Source: Bacteroides sp. An322
GTDB taxonomy: Bacteria; Bacteroidota; Bacteroidia; Bacteroidales; Bacteroidaceae
Assembly: GCF_002161765.1 (NCBI RefSeq)
Contig: NZ_NFIN01000001.1
Span: forward strand, 124,001-188,000
Length of the DNA: 64,000 nucleotides
Reading direction: 5' to 3'
Shown: piece after piece, positions 25,128 through 33,236 of the stretch
Position numbering within the stretch: the stretch's first letter is position 1
Layout of the letters: every line of letters begins with the position of its first letter
Notes under the pieces: model-generated
Database searches by the model: none
Told to the model about the DNA's origin: nothing
Seen by the model: the letters and a program-made list of their open reading frames with translations, nothing else
Position numbers and translations under genes: made by a program

Positions 25128-26000
25128 ATGGATATGAAAGAAGTAAGATTAAACAATGGTGTCGAAATGCCCCTGATGGGCTACGGCGTCTGGCAGATTG
25201 CTCCCGCGGAATGTGAGCAATATGTATCGGAAGCCTTGAAAGCCGGATATCGCTCTATCGATACGGCTCAGGCTTATTATAATGAGGAAGGCGTGGGCGA
25301 AGCCATCAGCAAAAGCGGCATTCCACGACAGGAATTGTTCCTGACTACCAAAGTTTGGATAAGCAATGCGGGTGAAGAGAAAGCGGCACGAAGCATCGAC
25401 GAGTCGCTTCGCAAACTGAAGACAGACTATATCGACCTGCTGCTCATCCACCAGCCATTTGGTGATTACTACGGAACTTATCGTGCCATGGAAAAGGCAT
25501 ACAAGGCAGGAAAGGCGCGTGCTATCGGACTGAGCAATTTCTACGATGCCCGTTTCGTGGACTTGGCTGAAAATATGGAAGTAAAACCTGCCGTAGTACA
25601 ACTGGAGACGCACGTTTTTTCCCAACAGGTAAAGATGCGTGAGTTGATGAAGGAATACGGCACACGCCTGATGGCTTGGAGTCCGTTGGCGAGAGGGATG
25701 AACAACCTCTTCGGCAATGAAATGCTGAAAGAGATTGCCGACAGGCACGGCAAGGACATCGCCCAAATCTGCCTGAAATTCCTGACGGATGAAGGCATTA
25801 TCGTCATTCCTCAATCCACCAAGCCGGAACGCATAAGAAGCAATTTTGCTCTTGATGATTTCGAACTGACGGACGATGAACAGAAAGCCATCCGCCGTTT
25901 GGATGCGGGACATCCTTTTGCAGCCGACTTCAATGACCCGGCATTGGCAAAGTATCTGCTTGGCTATGACAAGCAATTCAATCCCAATAACCAGAAATAA
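25128..26000 (+). CDS. Aldo/keto reductase
   Basis: NAD(P)H-dependent cytoplasmic oxidoreductase of 290 aa that reduces carbonyl compounds, similar to 2,5-diketo-gluconate reductase-type enzymes. The catalytic tetrad is visible: Asp about 45 and Tyr about 50 in SIDTAQAYYNEEGVGEA, Lys about 75 in LTTKVWI and His about 108 in LLLIHQPF. The C-terminal cofactor block IVIPQSTKPERIRSN is present. It is a single gene with its own promoter and ends at the palindrome 26006-26053. Alternative start at 25134 (MKEVRL) cannot be excluded. The physiological substrate is unknown. Confidence 0.9.
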   Translation: MDMKEVRLNNGVEMPLMGYGVWQIAPAECEQYVSEALKAGYRSIDTAQAYYNEEGVGEAISKSGIPRQELFLTTKVWISNAGEEKAARSIDESLRKLKTDYIDLLLIHQPFGDYYGTYRAMEKAYKAGKARAIGLSNFYDARFVDLAENMEVKPAVVQLETHVFSQQVKMRELMKEYGTRLMAWSPLARGMNNLFGNEMLKEIADRHGKDIAQICLKFLTDEGIIVIPQSTKPERIRSNFALDDFELTDDEQKAIRRLDAGHPFAADFNDPALAKYLLGYDKQFNPNNQK

Positions 26001-26005
26001 GAAAA

Positions 26006-26053
26006 AGAGGGTGTCTCAAAATAGAAATAGGCTTTCATTTTGACACACCCTCT
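26006..26053. terminator. Compact palindromic element, likely terminator
   Basis: The arms 26006-26022 (AGAGGGTGTCTCAAAAT) and 26037-26053 differ at one position and enclose 14 bp. A-rich and T-rich tracts flank it, and it lies between convergent genes. It is the uninterrupted form of the element split at 19234-19386. Confidence 0.85.
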
Positions 26054-26079
26054 TTTCAATATCAGATGAACCGCTCTGT

Positions 26080-26847
26080 TTAGTGGATAATACCCAACTT
26101 AGACGATTCCACAAACTGAATGATGTTATCGATTTCCTTGCTATGCGGAACCTGTTCGCGGATTCGGATTAACGCATCGTGTTGTGAAGTATTCGCCTTA
26201 TACAGGATGCGGTATGCCTGCGCAATGTGCTTAATCAAGGTTTCCGAGAAACCGAAACGCTCCAGCACAATCGTATTGATGCTATAGAATTCAATCGGTT
26301 CGTGAGCCGCTACGATATAAGGAGGAATATCACGCACGAAACGGCATCCGCCTTGTACTACCGAGAAACTGCCCAAACGGGTATTGCCCTGCATCAATAC
26401 ATTCGATGTCAGAATCGAATAGTCATAAATAGTACAGCAACCTGACACTTGCGAGCCATTACCAATGATGCATTTGTTGCCGACTGTCACATCGTGCGAC
26501 AAACGTGCACCTGTCATAATGAAATTTCCGTCACCGATAGAAGTCTCATGATCGGCGTGTGTACCACGGATAATCACAGCATTCTCACGAATCACGTTGT
26601 TATTGCCGACACGTGCAATGGTATCTTCACCTTTGTAAGCAAAGTCCTGCGGAACAGCCGCAACGACTGCTCCCTGATAAACTTTGTTTCCGTTCCCCAT
26701 GCGCGTACCGCTCATCAAGCTGGCGTAAGGCATGATTTCATTGTCATCGCCTATCTCTACATTCTTGTCGATATAGGCGAACGGATGTACCGTTACATTG
26801 TTGCCTATCTTTGCAGACGGGTCAACATAAGCTAAAGGGCTAATCAT
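26080..26847 (-). CDS. LpxA-like UDP-GlcNAc acyltransferase paralog
   Basis: Left-handed beta-helix acyltransferase (255 aa) with hexapeptide repeats from the N-terminus (IGNNVTV, IGDDNEI, MGNGNKV) and the LpxA-specific blocks PQDFAYKGE, IRENAVIIRGT and SHDVTVGNKC, whose His at about 118 corresponds to the catalytic His of LpxA. The helical C-terminus is present. LpxA starts lipid A synthesis by acylating UDP-GlcNAc. There is no lpxD or lpxC-fabZ nearby; instead the gene sits 25 bp after the outer-membrane factor gene of an efflux operon. It may be a second LpxA-like gene with a different acyl chain or substrate. Confidence 0.8.
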   Translation of the reverse strand: MISPLAYVDPSAKIGNNVTVHPFAYIDKNVEIGDDNEIMPYASLMSGTRMGNGNKVYQGAVVAAVPQDFAYKGEDTIARVGNNNVIRENAVIIRGTHADHETSIGDGNFIMTGARLSHDVTVGNKCIIGNGSQVSGCCTIYDYSILTSNVLMQGNTRLGSFSVVQGGCRFVRDIPPYIVAAHEPIEFYSINTIVLERFGFSETLIKHIAQAYRILYKANTSQHDALIRIREQVPHSKEIDNIIQFVESSKLGIIH

Positions 26848-26872
26848 AGTTGTTCATATTTTAAGGTTAGTA

Positions 26873-28258
26873 TTACTGTCTGCCTCCACCCAATGCACTA
26901 TACAGGTTGATGACAGCCTGCATACGCTGGAAGTTATCAGAAACTTCAGTCAGTTGCGCGCTCAACAAGTTCTGTTGTGCCGTCAGGATTTCCAAATAAG
27001 TAGCGTCTCCGCTTTGGAACAAGGCTTTGGTATAAGTCACCGCCTTATCCAATTGATCTACCTGATTGCGGTCGTGACCCAACTTCTCGTTCTGAGTATC
27101 ATACAGGTGAAGCGCGTCGCTCACTTCCTGACCTGCTTCTAAGATGGTCTGCTGGTAATTCATACGAGCAATCTCCTCTTCAGCTTTCGAAACTTTCAAG
27201 TTAGCCACCAACTTACCGTTATTAAAGATAGGCTGTGCCAACGAAGCCAATGCCTGAAACATGAACTCAGCCGGATTAGCAACCGAAATTCCTGAACCAT
27301 TGGTCCAACCTGCAGTACCCGTGATGTTCAATCCCGGATAGAATGCTGCCCGTGCCTGATTGGTCGTATAATATGCACTTGCTAAAGTCATCTCAGCAAT
27401 CTTCACATCCGGACGGTTTTCCAATAATTGCAAAGGAACGCCCACTGTCAAGTCTTCCGGCATCACCTGCTCATCCAACGTATTACGATCTATCGGTTGA
27501 GGAGCTTTCGCCAACAATACACAGAGTGAGTTCTCTGTTTCACGCACTTGACGTTGCAGGTCAAGTAATGAAGCCTGTACTTGAGAATAAGCCGCACGCA
27601 TCTGAGCTACAGCAGCTTCGGTAGTCATACCGGCAATCTTCATGGCTTCCATCGTACGCACGTTCTCCTTATAGATATCTACCGTCTGACTGGTAATCTC
27701 CACCTGACGGTCGAGCATCAACAAAGAATAATACATATTCGCAATGCCACAGATGATTTGCGAACGCACAGCTTGTTCAGAATATTGACTTTGAAGATAA
27801 GCCACTTTCTGTCCACGCTTTGTATTCAGAATCTTACCAAAGAAGTCAAGTTCCCAACTGGCTGCAACCGGAAGCGTATAAGCTTTTACATAACTTCCTC
27901 CGTCCATGCTGGTTGCAGTTCCCTGCGGAGCCAAATTGATAGAAGGCAAATAAGATAATTTGGCAGCAGTAAGCATTACTTTTGCCTCTTTCACCCGAAG
28001 GGCAGCCGCCTGCATATCCACATTGTTAGCCAATCCTTCTTCAATCAACGCCTGCAGCTTGGCATCGCGGAACACTTCCTGCCAAGGCAGGTTTCCCATA
28101 TTCGTTGTATCGGTCGCAGCCAATGTATCCGTAGGCGAAACCGGGTCACGGTAGATGCCCGAGGCATCTATCGTTTCCGGACGGTCGTATGATTTATAGA
28201 TGTGGCAGCTGCTCATCATAGCAGCTACACACACGATTCCTATTATTTGTTTCTTCAT
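26873..28258 (-). CDS. Outer-membrane efflux factor (TolC/OprM type, NodT family)
   Basis: Channel component of a tripartite RND pump, an outer-membrane lipoprotein of 461 aa. The signal MKKQIIGIVCVAAMMSSC places the lipid-modified Cys at residue 18. Two repeats of the OEP domain follow, with the typical long amphipathic helices (for example LEAGQEVSDALHLYDTQ) and LTAQQNLLSAQL near the end. I start at the ATG at 28258, 7 bp after the permease stop codon; the longer reading begins inside the permease gene. Third gene of the adaptor-permease-channel operon. Confidence 0.92.
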   Translation of the reverse strand: MKKQIIGIVCVAAMMSSCHIYKSYDRPETIDASGIYRDPVSPTDTLAATDTTNMGNLPWQEVFRDAKLQALIEEGLANNVDMQAAALRVKEAKVMLTAAKLSYLPSINLAPQGTATSMDGGSYVKAYTLPVAASWELDFFGKILNTKRGQKVAYLQSQYSEQAVRSQIICGIANMYYSLLMLDRQVEITSQTVDIYKENVRTMEAMKIAGMTTEAAVAQMRAAYSQVQASLLDLQRQVRETENSLCVLLAKAPQPIDRNTLDEQVMPEDLTVGVPLQLLENRPDVKIAEMTLASAYYTTNQARAAFYPGLNITGTAGWTNGSGISVANPAEFMFQALASLAQPIFNNGKLVANLKVSKAEEEIARMNYQQTILEAGQEVSDALHLYDTQNEKLGHDRNQVDQLDKAVTYTKALFQSGDATYLEILTAQQNLLSAQLTEVSDNFQRMQAVINLYSALGGGRQ

Positions 28259-28265
28259 TATCATC

Positions 28266-31200
28266 TTATTTAGTAGGAGTATACTGTTCAATTTCGGATT
28301 CAACTTCGCTTTCGTCCAAGCTATCCCATTCCATCGGTTTAACCTTTTCTTGCAACCACTGGAACACCACGAACAAGATAGGCACGATGAAAATCTGGAA
28401 AATCATACCGATTAACATACCACCGATAGCAGAAGCACCCAATGTACGGTTACCGTGGGCACCTACACCGAAGGCGAACATCAACGGAAGCAAACCGATA
28501 ATCATTGCCAAAGAAGTCATCAAGATAGGCCGCAGACGGGCAGAAGCACCAAGGACAGCCGCCCAAGAGATACTCATGCCTTGCTTACGGCGGTCGAGCG
28601 CGAACTCTACAATCAAGATGGCATTCTTAGCCAACAGACCCATCAACATAATCAACGCAATCTGCATATAGATGTCGTTCGACATAGTTCCCAATACCAT
28701 CTTCAATGCCGGGATGCTGCCCAATGCCGAGAATCCGTTGACAAACAAGAAGCTACCCAACAGACCGCAAGGAATAGAGAGCAACACAGCCAATGGCAAC
28801 AAGTAACTTTCGTACTGCGCACTCAGCAACAGGTAAACGAATACCAAGCAGAGTACGAAGATGATTCCGGTTGTATTGGTAGTCTGAGCCTCTTCACGTG
28901 CCATACCTCCCAACTCGTAACCGAAACCGGCAGGCAAGTTATCGTTAGCCACTTCGGCAATCGCCTGCAAAGCCTGACCGGAAGAGTAACCGGCAGCCGG
29001 AGAAACCATCACCTGAATAGAGGTATACAGGTTGAAACGGCTGATGACATCCGGACCGTAAATCTTCTTCAACGATACGAACTGCGAAATCGGTGCCATT
29101 TCACCGTCGCTGCTGCGTACCTTGATGCCGTTCAACGATTCAAGATTCTTCGTAGCATCGGGTTCTGCCTGAATCATGACACGGTACATCTTACCGAAGC
29201 TATTGAAGTTTGAAGCGTAAATACCGCCGAAGTAACCTTGCATCGTGGTCAAGATGTCGCTCGGGCTGATACCTGCTTTCTTACAAGCAGCCGCATCGAT
29301 ATCCAACTGATATTGCGGGAAGCTCGGGTTGAAGTTGGTAGAAGCCGAATTGATTTCCGGACGTTCCTGCAAAGCGGCAATGTAATCATTTACCACTTGG
29401 AAGAAGTGATCCAGACTACCACCGGTCTTATCCTGCATGTTCAACTCGATATCGGTTGAAATAGAATATCCCGGAATCATCGGAGGAGCGAAGAACAATA
29501 CCTGCGCATCCTTAAAGAGTTTCTGTGAACGCATGAACAACGTGGCGACCACAATATCCGAACTCTGCTGCGTACTTCGTTCTTCCCAGTCTTTCAGCTT
29601 GATAATGATAGAACCGTAAGAAGGTCCCTGACCGCTACCGATGAAACTAAATCCGGAAATCACGGTACGTGACTGAACAGCTGGTTCGGCTGCAATCAGA
29701 CTGTCCACCTGTGCCAACACTTCACGCGCACGTTCTTGAGAAGTACCGGGAGGCAAAGTCACCGAACCCATGATGGTACCCGTATCTTCATTCGGAATCA
29801 TACCGGTCGGCGTAATGCTCATAAAGACAACCAGCAAAGCAATCGTACCGGCAACCAATCCCATAGACAGCCAACGCTTGTGGATAAAGAACACAACACG
29901 TTTCTTGTACTTGCCCAACAACGAATTATACGACTTGTTGAACGAAGCCTTAAACTTATCAGTCGTCATGCCGGCAAAAGCCAAGATAGCGATGATAATC
30001 ATCAGCACGCAGATTACCGGATGTTCTTCGAAACTGAATAGACCGAAAATCATACCCAAAATGGCAACTATTGTAAAGAGAATGACAATCTTCGGATTCA
30101 TCCACTTGCCAATCGCATCGGTATAACGTGCCACCATAATCTTACGAGATTCCTTATAGGCTGTACCCATGCGTTCTTTCAACGTAGCCTCTGAATTGTG
30201 CGGCTTCAAGAACAAGGCACACAGTGCCGGAGAAAGCGTCAAGGCGTTCAAAGCCGAGAAACCGATAGAGATAGCCATGGTCAAACCGAACTGTTGGTAG
30301 AACGTACCAGCCGTACCGCTCATGAAACTTACCGGGATAAACACGGACATCATCACCAAGGTAATGGAAACGATAGCGCCACCCAATTCGCTCATGGCAT
30401 CGATAGAAGCCTCACGGGTCGACTTATACCCTTGGTCCAACTTGGCATGGACACCCTCGACGACGACTATGGCATCGTCGACCACTATGGCAATCGCAAG
30501 CACCATTGCAGACAGGGTCAGCAAGTTGATACTAAAGCCGATTAACTTCAAGGCGAAGAAGGTAGCAATCAACGCTACCGGGATAGCAATCGCCGGAATC
30601 AACGTAGAACGCATATCCTGCAAGAAGATATACACCACGATGAACACCAAGATAAAGGCTTCAATCAAAGTCTTGACTACCTCATGGATAGAAGCGAACA
30701 AGAAGTCGTTAGCACTCTGTGCAATATTGATACCCAAACCTTCGGGGAGGTTCTTTTCATAATTGGCAAGCACCTTTTCCAAATTGGCAATAGTTTCCGT
30801 CGCATTGGTTCCCGCCATCTGGTAGACAATACAAGATACCGCCTTGTGACCGTTTACTGTATTGTTGAAGTTATAAGTCAAACGGCCCAATTCCATCTCA
30901 GCTACATCTTTCAAGCGAAGCAATTCACCGTTCGGCAACGATTTGATAACGATGTCACCAAATTCGGTTTCGCTCGACAAACGTCCCTTGTAACGGATGG
31001 TGTACTGGAACGACTGGTTACCGCGTTCACCAAATTGTCCCGGAGCGGCTTCCACGTTCTGTTCTGCCAATACTCCCGTAATGTCGCTCGGCACCAACTT
31101 ATATTGTGCCATCACGTCCGGTTTCAACCAAATACGCATAGAGTAGTCGGTACCCATCACATTGGCATCACCCACACCACTTACACGCTTGATTTCCGGA

Positions 31201-31691
31201 ATCAAGTTGATACTTGCGTAGTTTTCGAGGAACTCGATGTTATATTTATCCTCCTTATCATATACGGAGAAAATCATCAACATGGAAGTCTGACGTTTCA
31301 TCGTAGTCACACCGACTTTGGTTACTTCGGCAGGCAACAGACCTTGTGCCTGAGTTACACGGTTCTGTACGTTGACCTGCGCCATATCCGGGTCAGTACC
31401 TTGATTAAAGTACACCGTGATACGTGCCGAACCGTTGTTAGTAGCGGTAGACTGCATGTACATCATGTTTTCCACACCATTGATCTGGTCCTCCAACGGA
31501 GAAATCACAGAGTTCAATACGGCTTGCGCATTGGCGCCCGTATAAGTCGCGCTCACCGAAACGGTAGGAGGCGCGATGTCCGGATATTGGGTAATAGGCA
31601 GTGTGGCAAGTCCGATGATACCCAAGATTACCAACAAGATAGAAATAACGGTTGATAATACCGGACGGTTAATAAATTTATCTAGTCTCAT
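28266..31691 (-). CDS. RND efflux permease (HAE1/AcrB family) with central insertion
   Basis: Proton-driven inner-membrane pump. It has the HAE1 hallmarks: start MRLDKFINRPVLSTVISILL, transmembrane helix 4 with paired acidic residues in AIVVDDAIVVVEG (about 401-413), and helix 10 with LLAKNAILIVEFA. At 1141 aa it is about 90 residues longer than usual. The excess lies at about residues 500-600 between helices 6 and 7, where two additional hydrophobic stretches (KIVILFTIVAILGMIFG and VICVLMIIIAILAFAG) flank a short loop. The acidic C-terminal tail (ESEVESEIEQ) is also unusual. Substrate range cannot be predicted from the sequence. Confidence 0.95.
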   Translation of the reverse strand: MRLDKFINRPVLSTVISILLVILGIIGLATLPITQYPDIAPPTVSVSATYTGANAQAVLNSVISPLEDQINGVENMMYMQSTATNNGSARITVYFNQGTDPDMAQVNVQNRVTQAQGLLPAEVTKVGVTTMKRQTSMLMIFSVYDKEDKYNIEFLENYASINLIPEIKRVSGVGDANVMGTDYSMRIWLKPDVMAQYKLVPSDITGVLAEQNVEAAPGQFGERGNQSFQYTIRYKGRLSSETEFGDIVIKSLPNGELLRLKDVAEMELGRLTYNFNNTVNGHKAVSCIVYQMAGTNATETIANLEKVLANYEKNLPEGLGINIAQSANDFLFASIHEVVKTLIEAFILVFIVVYIFLQDMRSTLIPAIAIPVALIATFFALKLIGFSINLLTLSAMVLAIAIVVDDAIVVVEGVHAKLDQGYKSTREASIDAMSELGGAIVSITLVMMSVFIPVSFMSGTAGTFYQQFGLTMAISIGFSALNALTLSPALCALFLKPHNSEATLKERMGTAYKESRKIMVARYTDAIGKWMNPKIVILFTIVAILGMIFGLFSFEEHPVICVLMIIIAILAFAGMTTDKFKASFNKSYNSLLGKYKKRVVFFIHKRWLSMGLVAGTIALLVVFMSITPTGMIPNEDTGTIMGSVTLPPGTSQERAREVLAQVDSLIAAEPAVQSRTVISGFSFIGSGQGPSYGSIIIKLKDWEERSTQQSSDIVVATLFMRSQKLFKDAQVLFFAPPMIPGYSISTDIELNMQDKTGGSLDHFFQVVNDYIAALQERPEINSASTNFNPSFPQYQLDIDAAACKKAGISPSDILTTMQGYFGGIYASNFNSFGKMYRVMIQAEPDATKNLESLNGIKVRSSDGEMAPISQFVSLKKIYGPDVISRFNLYTSIQVMVSPAAGYSSGQALQAIAEVANDNLPAGFGYELGGMAREEAQTTNTTGIIFVLCLVFVYLLLSAQYESYLLPLAVLLSIPCGLLGSFLFVNGFSALGSIPALKMVLGTMSNDIYMQIALIMLMGLLAKNAILIVEFALDRRKQGMSISWAAVLGASARLRPILMTSLAMIIGLLPLMFAFGVGAHGNRTLGASAIGGMLIGMIFQIFIVPILFVVFQWLQEKVKPMEWDSLDESEVESEIEQYTPTK

Positions 31692-31729
31692 TCTATATAT
31701 ACCTTATTATATATAACGATTCAGGTTTA

Positions 31730-32935
31730 TCAATTAAATGCTGTAGCCAAATTTCCTTCACGCTGGTCTTTCAAAGCTTGCTGGTATTTGGCTTCCTTCT
31801 GTGCCGGGGTAATCGGAGTAATCTTCATACCGTCGTTCAAACGGGTTACGCCTTCTACCGCAATCTTATCGCCCGACTTCAGACCATCAAGCACAATGTA
31901 ATTCTTTCCGTCGTTCAGATTCGAGATTTGGATTTCCGTGTATTTCACGGTGCTGTCCGGTTGTAATACATACACGAACTTCTTGTCCTGAATATCTACC
32001 GTAGCCGACTGCGGAACCAGCAATACGTTTTCCATAGTGTAAGGGAAGATGACATTCGCCATACCTCCGCTTCGCAAAATATTCTGCTTGTTCGGGAAAA
32101 TGGCACGCATACTTACCGAACCGGTAGTCTGGTCGATAACACCACTCACGGCATCAATCTTTCCTTTTTCTGCATAGATGCTTCCGTCAGCCAATTCCAA
32201 CTGCACTTCCGGCATCTTTTCCAATTGTTCTTTCAATGTGCCGCCCGCTCTGGTCAGGTTCAGCAATTCTTTCTCAGTCAAAGAAAAATACACATACATA
32301 TCACCGATTTGAGACACCGTGGTCAACGGTTCTGCAATGGATGCGCTGACCAATGCGCCGATACGATACGGGAATGTACCGATAACGCCGTCCGAAGGAC
32401 TGGTCACCGTGCAGAATCCCAAGTTCTGCTTAGCAGCTGTATACGAAGCTTCCGCTTGAGCTAGGCTTGCTTTTGCTGTCAACAAGTTATTAACAGCTGT
32501 CTGATATTCAAAATCACTGATAATCTTTTGCTCGTGCAGCATTTTCTTGTTGGCTTCCGTTTCGGCCAAAGTCTTCAAATTCGCCTTTGCCGATTCCACT
32601 CCGGCAGCAGCTTGATCGAAAGCAGCTTGATACTGAGTCGGGTCGATTTGGAACAACGCCTGACCTTTACGAACCGTTGCGCCTTCGTCTACACACAACT
32701 TCACAATGAATCCTGATACTTGCGGACGTATTTCGATATCCTGCAAACCTTTGATAGTCGCCGGATACTTCGTCACTTGGTTACTGGAAGTCGCGGTAAT
32801 CTCTTTTACCGTGAACTCATTGTCACCCATTTGACCGCTTTGACCGCCACATGCAGTCAATACCGATATACCCAATGCCATAAGGGCTATCCGGCTAGAA
32901 GAAAAACTTCTGTTTTTTTTCATGCTCATATTCAT
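31730..32935 (-). CDS. RND efflux periplasmic adaptor (MFP/AcrA type)
   Basis: Membrane-fusion protein linking the permease with the outer-membrane factor, 401 aa. It is probably a lipoprotein (lipobox ISVLTACGGQ). The order is barrel-sandwich lipoyl half, a helical hairpin (about residues 100-175, QAAAGVESAKANLKTLAETE), the second lipoyl half with VTSPSDGVIG, then beta-barrel and membrane-proximal domains. It is first in the operon, 38 bp before the permease, with the promoter at 33010-33017 and a leader of roughly 70 nt. No TetR or other local regulator gene is nearby. Confidence 0.93.
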   Translation of the reverse strand: MNMSMKKNRSFSSSRIALMALGISVLTACGGQSGQMGDNEFTVKEITATSSNQVTKYPATIKGLQDIEIRPQVSGFIVKLCVDEGATVRKGQALFQIDPTQYQAAFDQAAAGVESAKANLKTLAETEANKKMLHEQKIISDFEYQTAVNNLLTAKASLAQAEASYTAAKQNLGFCTVTSPSDGVIGTFPYRIGALVSASIAEPLTTVSQIGDMYVYFSLTEKELLNLTRAGGTLKEQLEKMPEVQLELADGSIYAEKGKIDAVSGVIDQTTGSVSMRAIFPNKQNILRSGGMANVIFPYTMENVLLVPQSATVDIQDKKFVYVLQPDSTVKYTEIQISNLNDGKNYIVLDGLKSGDKIAVEGVTRLNDGMKITPITPAQKEAKYQQALKDQREGNLATAFN

Positions 32936-33009
32936 ATAATATAACTATTAGTGTTTTCTAACTTGCTTTTGATTACGAAAAATGATAAACGCACTTGTTT
33001 TTAGCAGTG

Positions 33010-33017
33010 CAAAGATA
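33010..33017 (-). promoter_or_regulatory. -7 box TATCTTTG for the efflux operon
   Basis: On the minus strand TATCTTTG lies 74 bp before the adaptor start codon; the gap is enough for a regulated leader. No palindromic operator is obvious to me. Confidence 0.55.
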
Positions 33018-33197
33018 GAAAAAAAAATCACACCTAAGGAGGGGCGTTTAACTAAGTATAACCATAAAATAAAGAAGTTATTACATTTAGTCCTATTATT
33101 CCGACCAATTGACAAATCTTACCGACCAAATAAAAAAGCAAATTCAACAATTTACAGTTTTTTAAGCTGAAAAATCGTCTATTTGTTATTTTATTCC

Positions 33198-33205
33198 TAC
33201 ATTTG
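33198..33205 (+). promoter_or_regulatory. -7 box TACATTTG for maeB
   Basis: TACATTTG lies 31 bp before the maeB ATG. It is divergent from the efflux promoter, about 180 bp away. Confidence 0.6.
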
Positions 33206-33236
33206 CACAGCACATTAACGATAAATCTATAAGAAG

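Noticed and set aside
25149-25976. 275-codon open frame on the minus strand
   Set aside because: It is the antisense shadow of the aldo/keto reductase gene with its full catalytic tetrad.
30684-31655. 323-codon open frame on the plus strand
   Set aside because: It lies wholly antisense to the RND permease gene, whose motifs and codon pattern are unambiguous.
32982-33170. 62-codon open frame between the efflux and maeB promoters
   Set aside because: It contains the region of the divergent promoters, has no recognisable product and shows only AT-rich composition.
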